Assembly: GCA_900764215.1 (NCBI GenBank)
Contig: CAAFNI010000194.1
Location: 1 to 10,065 of the forward strand
Direction of reading: 5' to 3'
DNA from: an uncultured Sutterella sp.
GTDB lineage: Bacteria; Pseudomonadota; Gammaproteobacteria; Burkholderiales; Burkholderiaceae_F
DNA length: 10,065 bases
Shown here: positions 6,810 through 10,065 of the stretch, piece by piece
Position numbering within the stretch: the stretch's first letter is position 1
Layout of the letters: every line of letters starts with the position of its first letter
Translations under genes and position numbers: made by a program
Notes under the pieces: generated by a model
The model's database searches: none
The model's input: only the letters and a program-made list of their open reading frames with translations
Told to the model about the DNA's origin: nothing

Positions 6810-8321
6810 ATGCGCAACAGCGGACCCGGCCTTCAGACTCTCGGCAATCTTTTTTCGCGCTGCCTTCGCGGCGCGGCCGGGCTTGCCGCGGGCATCGGCC
6901 TTGCGGCGGCCGCGGTTTCGGCATTCGCGGGCGCCGAGCGATGCGACGTCGTCGTCATCGGCGCGGGCGGCTCCGGTCTGACATCCGCGCTCTCCGCCGC
7001 GGAATCGGGCGCGAAGGTGGTCGTCGTCGAGAAAATGCCCTTCATCGGCGGCAACACGGTGCTCGCCACGGGCTTCATGCTCGGCGTTCCCCGGGGTGAC
7101 AGGCGGGAGGCGGAACAGCTCGAGAGCGACATGATCCGCAAGGGCGGCCGAACGGCCGACAAGGCGCTCCTCTCGCAAATCGTCACGGGCTCGGGTGAAG
7201 CCGTCGAATGGCTTCGCGGCTACGGCGCCGAGCTCGAACCCTTCTGCATCACGCGCGACGACAGCCTGCAGGCGGCCTGCAGCCTCAACGAGAACGGAGC
7301 CGTCTCCAAGCGCGGCATTCAGCCCAAGCGCGGCCTCATCGGTCCGGAAGTCATCAACGCGCTCCTGCACGGGGTTGAATACCGCGGCATTCCCATCCGG
7401 ACGCGCACCGCCGTCAAGCGCATCACGACGGATGACGCGGGCCGCGTCAACGGCGTCGTTGTTCTCAACACGAAGGGCGAGGAGTACCGCATCGCGGCCC
7501 CCGCCGTCGTCATCGCTACGGGCGGCTTCAGCGCCAACGAAGCGATGGTCACCCGCTTTGCGGATCATACGAAGGGGCTGCAGTCCACCAACTCCCCGGC
7601 GGCCACGGGCGACGGCATTCTGCTTGCCGAAAGAATGGGGGCCCAAACGGTCGACATGCAGGCCGTCACGGTGCACCCGACGACCCTTCCCTTTTCCGGT
7701 CTCATCCTGCCGCATCAGGTGCGCGTCAACGGCGCCATCCTTGTGAACGATCGGGGCGAACGCTTCGCCGACGAACTCTCCGAAGATCTCGCCGGCCTGA
7801 TTCGCGACAAGAACAACGGCCGCGCCTGGCTCATCTTCGACCAGACGATGGTCGACGACATGCCGGTATTGAAGAGCTACGCCCGCTCGGGCTACTTCAT
7901 CCGGGGCGTCTCCGACCTCGAACTCGCGCGCGGCATCCGCGTGCCGCCCGAAAAGTTCCACGAGACCCTCGTGCGCTACCGCGAGATGGTCGACCATCAG
8001 GAGGACTCGGACTTCGGGCGCCCCCTGCTTCTGAGCAGGCTCGACAGCTCTCCGCTCTACGCCGTCAGCGTGCGTCCGGGCATTCACACCACGCTCGGCG
8101 GCCTCAGGATCGATCCCGAGGCGCGCGTGCTCGGCGACAAGGGCCCCATTCCCGGCCTCTATGCCGCGGGCGAGGTGACGGGAGGCGTTCTCGGCGCAAA
8201 GCGCCTTGAAGGGGCCGGCCTGACGGCCGCCCTCGTCTACGGCCGCATTGCAGGGGCCGAAGCGGCCCGCTGGGCGAAAAAGCGCTCCGCCCTCAAGCCG
8301 GCGACTCAAACCGGCAGCTGA
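6810..8321 (+). CDS. Secreted FAD-binding-2 flavoprotein, fumarate-reductase-like, substrate unknown
   Basis: This 503-residue protein has a Sec-type signal peptide (hydrophobic run about residues 21-38, likely cleavage after AFA at 40), then a Rossmann FAD motif GAGGSG (51-56) with E74, and an ATGGF/TGDGI core (236-240, 266-270). It ends in the GLYAAGEVTGGVLGAKRLEGAG block (449-470). It corresponds to the flavin domain of flavocytochrome c3 fumarate reductases, without tetraheme or FMN-binding domains, so electrons must come from a separate partner. Compared from memory with Shewanella FccA, H289 (H365), R305 (R381), H425 (H504) and R465 (R544) are kept. The proton-donor R402 falls on D326 and E378 on H302, so fumarate is doubtful as substrate. 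The ATG at 6810 is chosen because the signal peptide begins there; no ribosome site is clear, and a TTG at 6774 is an alternative. The gene is divergent from fdhA. Confidence 0.9.
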   Translation: MRNSGPGLQTLGNLFSRCLRGAAGLAAGIGLAAAAVSAFAGAERCDVVVIGAGGSGLTSALSAAESGAKVVVVEKMPFIGGNTVLATGFMLGVPRGDRREAEQLESDMIRKGGRTADKALLSQIVTGSGEAVEWLRGYGAELEPFCITRDDSLQAACSLNENGAVSKRGIQPKRGLIGPEVINALLHGVEYRGIPIRTRTAVKRITTDDAGRVNGVVVLNTKGEEYRIAAPAVVIATGGFSANEAMVTRFADHTKGLQSTNSPAATGDGILLAERMGAQTVDMQAVTVHPTTLPFSGLILPHQVRVNGAILVNDRGERFADELSEDLAGLIRDKNNGRAWLIFDQTMVDDMPVLKSYARSGYFIRGVSDLELARGIRVPPEKFHETLVRYREMVDHQEDSDFGRPLLLSRLDSSPLYAVSVRPGIHTTLGGLRIDPEARVLGDKGPIPGLYAAGEVTGGVLGAKRLEGAGLTAALVYGRIAGAEAARWAKKRSALKPATQTGS

Positions 8322-8371
8322 ACGCCGTTCCGCTTTCAAGCGACGCACCCGGGCGCAACCTCCGCCATAAT

Positions 8372-8386
8372 GGTTCTTCCAGAACC
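8372..8386. repeat. Perfect inverted repeat GGTTCT-TCC-AGAACC before sbcD
   Basis: Two 6-bp arms are exact reverse complements around a three-base centre, ending 3 bases before the GGAGG ribosome site of sbcD. It could be an operator sitting just after the -10, or a small RNA hairpin that tunes ribosome access. The GTTC/GAAC half-sites recall some LexA boxes, but the spacing does not match a type I can name with confidence. Confidence 0.45.
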
Positions 8387-8389
8387 TAC

Positions 8390-8394
8390 GGAGG
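8390..8394 (+). promoter_or_regulatory. Ribosome binding site GGAGG deciding a TTG start for sbcD
   Basis: A strong GGAGG lies 7 bases before TTG 8402-8404. There is no in-frame ATG or GTG nearby upstream that would fit, and SbcD homology (MxxLRIFHSADWH) begins directly at this codon. A nearby ATG at 8370 is in another frame. Confidence 0.75.
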
Positions 8395-8401
8395 CCCTTC
8401 C

Positions 8402-9703
8402 TTGCAGACGCTTCGCATCTTTCATTCCGCCGACTGGCACATCGGCAAGGGGCTCGGAACCATCGACCGCACGGACGACTTCCGGGCCTTCATTCATGAC
8501 TTTCTCAAGCTCGTCGAATCGCGCAGGCCCGACGTCGTTCTTCTTTCGGGCGACATCTTCGACACGTCCATGCCCGCCAACAGCGCCCAGCGCCTCTACT
8601 ACGACATGATCCGCGCGCTGGCGGGGACGTCCGTGCAGGCCACCGTCATCACGGCCGGCAACCACGACTCGCAGCGCTTTCTCGAGGCGCCCCGCGCGCT
8701 TCTTGAAACGATGAACTGCTTCGTGGCGGGCGACTCGCCCGAGAGCCAGGCGTTCATTCTTCGCGATGCCGCGGGCGAGCCGCGCCTGGCCGTCGCGGCC
8801 GTTCCCTTCCTGCGCGAAGGCGACGTGAGGGGCGGCTCAATCGACGACACGGACGCCACGCGGGCCATGCGCTTTGAAACGGGCGTGCTGAAGCACTACG
8901 AGACCGTCAAGGGGTTTCTTGAGGAAGCGCTGCAGGGCGCCCGCGTTCCCATGATCGCCATGGGCCACCTGTTCGTGACGGGCTCTCGCCTTCGCCCCGA
9001 CAGCGAGCCCTCCGCCCCAAGCGAAAGCGCCTACGTGGGCTCGCTTCGCAACGTCACGGCAGACGCCTTCGGCACGGGCTGGGACTACGTGGCGCTCGGC
9101 CACATTCACAACAGCCAGACCGTTGAGGCGCGGGTGCCGATGCGCTACAGCGGCTCCCCCCTTGCGCTCTCCTACTCGCACATCCGGTACCGTCATCACA
9201 TCGTCGAGCTCACCTTCGACGAGAAGGGCGCCATGCGCATCGAGGAGCTGCCCGTGAAGCAGCCGAGGGAGTTCGTGCGCGTGAGCGGCACGCTCGAAGA
9301 ACTCCGCTCAGGGATCGACGCCGCGGGCGCCGCGCATGAGAAGCCCTTTGTGGAGGCAACGCTCACGTCCGACGAATGCGTGCCGGATCTTGCAGGCGAA
9401 CTCACCGCCTACGGCGAATCGCGCGGCGTCATCGTCACGGCCGTTCGCAACCAACAGGCGGCCCGCCGCTACGAGGCCGACGAACTCAACGCCCCGTCGC
9501 TCGACGATCTGACGCCGGCGTCGGTCTTCAAGTCCTGTCTTGAAGACCGGTTCAAGACGCACGAAGACGCCCAAAGCGCCTTCTGCAGGCTCATGCCGCT
9601 TCTCAACGAAGCGGTCGAGGAGGTGCACGTCGAGACTCGCCCCGCGCTTGAGAGCGCCGAAGCCCTCAACCACGACAACAACGCCGAGGAGGTGCCGGCA
9701 TGA
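8402..9703 (+). CDS. sbcD: SbcD, Mre11-type nuclease subunit
   Basis: SbcD is the metallophosphoesterase nuclease of the SbcCD complex, which cleaves DNA hairpins and protein-blocked ends during repair. The 433-residue product is slightly longer than E. coli SbcD (400). The metal-binding motifs are in order: D11-W-H13, G50-D51, G86-N-H-D89, G188-H189 and G233-H-I-H236. After the phosphoesterase core comes the capping region (about residues 275-340) and an acidic tail that contacts SbcC. It starts with TTG after a strong GGAGG. The stop overlaps the sbcC start as ATGA, implying translational coupling and a fixed ratio of the two subunits. All catalytic residues are present and nothing looks broken. 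Confidence 0.96.
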   Translation: MQTLRIFHSADWHIGKGLGTIDRTDDFRAFIHDFLKLVESRRPDVVLLSGDIFDTSMPANSAQRLYYDMIRALAGTSVQATVITAGNHDSQRFLEAPRALLETMNCFVAGDSPESQAFILRDAAGEPRLAVAAVPFLREGDVRGGSIDDTDATRAMRFETGVLKHYETVKGFLEEALQGARVPMIAMGHLFVTGSRLRPDSEPSAPSESAYVGSLRNVTADAFGTGWDYVALGHIHNSQTVEARVPMRYSGSPLALSYSHIRYRHHIVELTFDEKGAMRIEELPVKQPREFVRVSGTLEELRSGIDAAGAAHEKPFVEATLTSDECVPDLAGELTAYGESRGVIVTAVRNQQAARRYEADELNAPSLDDLTPASVFKSCLEDRFKTHEDAQSAFCRLMPLLNEAVEEVHVETRPALESAEALNHDNNAEEVPA

Positions 9704-10065
9704 GGCTCCTGCAGCTCAGATTCACGAACATCAATTCCCTTGCGGGAACGTGGGAAATCGACTTCACGAACGCCGACTTCCGGCGCAGTCCGCTCTTTGC
9801 CATCATCGGTCCCACGGGCAGCGGCAAGTCGACGATTCTCGACGCGGTCTCGCTGGCGCTCTACGCCACGACCCCTCGCATGACCGACACGCACGTCAAG
9901 TTCGAGGGACCCGACGCCTGTCCGGTCATGAGCAAGGGCGAAAGCTCGGCCTCAGCCGCCGTGCGCTTCGAGGCCGACGGCCGGGAGTATCTCTCGCGCT
10001 GGAGCCGCCGCATCAAGCGCACCGGCAAGCTTTCCGACGACGAAGTCGAACTGGTGGCCTATGAC
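9700..10065 (+). CDS. sbcC: SbcC, Rad50-type ATPase subunit (partial, first 122 residues)
   Basis: SbcC is the SMC-like ATPase partner of SbcD; its long coiled coil bridges DNA ends and ATP binding controls the nuclease. The visible 122 residues start MRLLQLRFTNINSLAGTWEI, the usual N-terminal strand of the family, and carry the Walker A motif GPTGSGKST at residues 37-45 followed by ILDAVSLALYATTPR. The ATG at 9700 has GAGGAGG 7 bases upstream and overlaps the sbcD stop. The gene runs off the right edge of the window; the coiled coil, zinc-hook CxxC, signature motif and Walker B are therefore not seen. Family members are usually about 1000 residues or more. Confidence 0.95.
   Translation, partial: MRLLQLRFTNINSLAGTWEIDFTNADFRRSPLFAIIGPTGSGKSTILDAVSLALYATTPRMTDTHVKFEGPDACPVMSKGESSASAAVRFEADGREYLSRWSRRIKRTGKLSDDEVELVAYD

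Larger units (their letters stand above)
8322..8401 (+). promoter_or_regulatory. Flavoprotein-sbcD gap with possible sbcD promoter
   Basis: This 80-bp gap holds no terminator that I can see for the flavoprotein gene. A CATAAT at 8366-8371 resembles a -10 hexamer, but a good -35 is not evident. It is followed at once by a perfect inverted repeat (8372-8386) and the sbcD ribosome site. Either sbcD has its own promoter here or it is read from the flavoprotein transcript. Confidence 0.35.

Noticed and set aside
6732..8348. 538-codon minus-strand open frame opposite the flavoprotein gene
   Set aside because: The plus-strand product has a signal peptide and FAD motifs; the antisense product is Arg/Ala/Asp-rich and featureless.
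8402..10065. SbcCD-like pair as a novel defence system
   Set aside because: Length, motifs and ATGA overlap are those of ordinary housekeeping sbcDC, and no defence-associated neighbours are seen.

Overview
The window is 10 kb of GC-rich DNA from a Gram-negative, probably anaerobic or microaerophilic bacterium. The gene content is a Tat-exported membrane formate dehydrogenase, its maturation factors, a Sec-exported fumarate-reductase-like flavoprotein and sbcDC. This would fit a respiratory gut-type proteobacterium such as Sutterellaceae, but that placement is inference from gene content and composition and was not tested. Bases 1-32 are not genomic: they match the Illumina Nextera read-2 transposase adapter, so this is the untrimmed end of an assembly contig.

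Layout. Bases 33-6321 (minus strand) hold one formate dehydrogenase operon, transcribed right to left: fdhA (Mo/W-bisMGD catalytic subunit, Tat signal, Cys at the selenocysteine position), fdhB (four [4Fe-4S] clusters, C-terminal membrane anchor), fdhC (cytochrome b556 subunit), fdhE (rubredoxin-like maturation factor) and fdhD (sulfurtransferase, cut off by the contig end). Gaps are 23, 13, 204 and 55 bp. The 204-bp fdhC-fdhE spacer holds three strong hairpins. Bases 6322-6809 are a 488-bp divergent intergenic region that looks less GC-rich than its flanks and contains several separate inverted repeats. Bases 6810-8321 (plus strand) encode a secreted stand-alone FAD-binding-2 flavoprotein related to the flavin domain of fumarate reductase FccA. 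Bases 8402-10065 (plus strand) carry sbcD and the first 122 codons of sbcC, overlapping by ATGA.

How the genes work together. FdhABC would oxidise formate on the periplasmic face and pass electrons through FdhB and the b hemes of FdhC to the quinone pool. FdhD and FdhE make the enzyme active and are co-transcribed with it. The divergent flavoprotein is predicted to be periplasmic and could be a terminal reductase, but it has no heme or FMN domain, and the arginine that serves as proton donor in FccA appears to be replaced. Its substrate is therefore unknown. sbcDC encodes the Mre11/Rad50-type nuclease complex and is unrelated housekeeping DNA repair.

The genes themselves are known families. 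The points worth a second look are the atypical active site of the flavoprotein, the inverted repeats between it and fdhA, the hairpin cluster inside the fdh operon, and the symmetric element ahead of sbcD.
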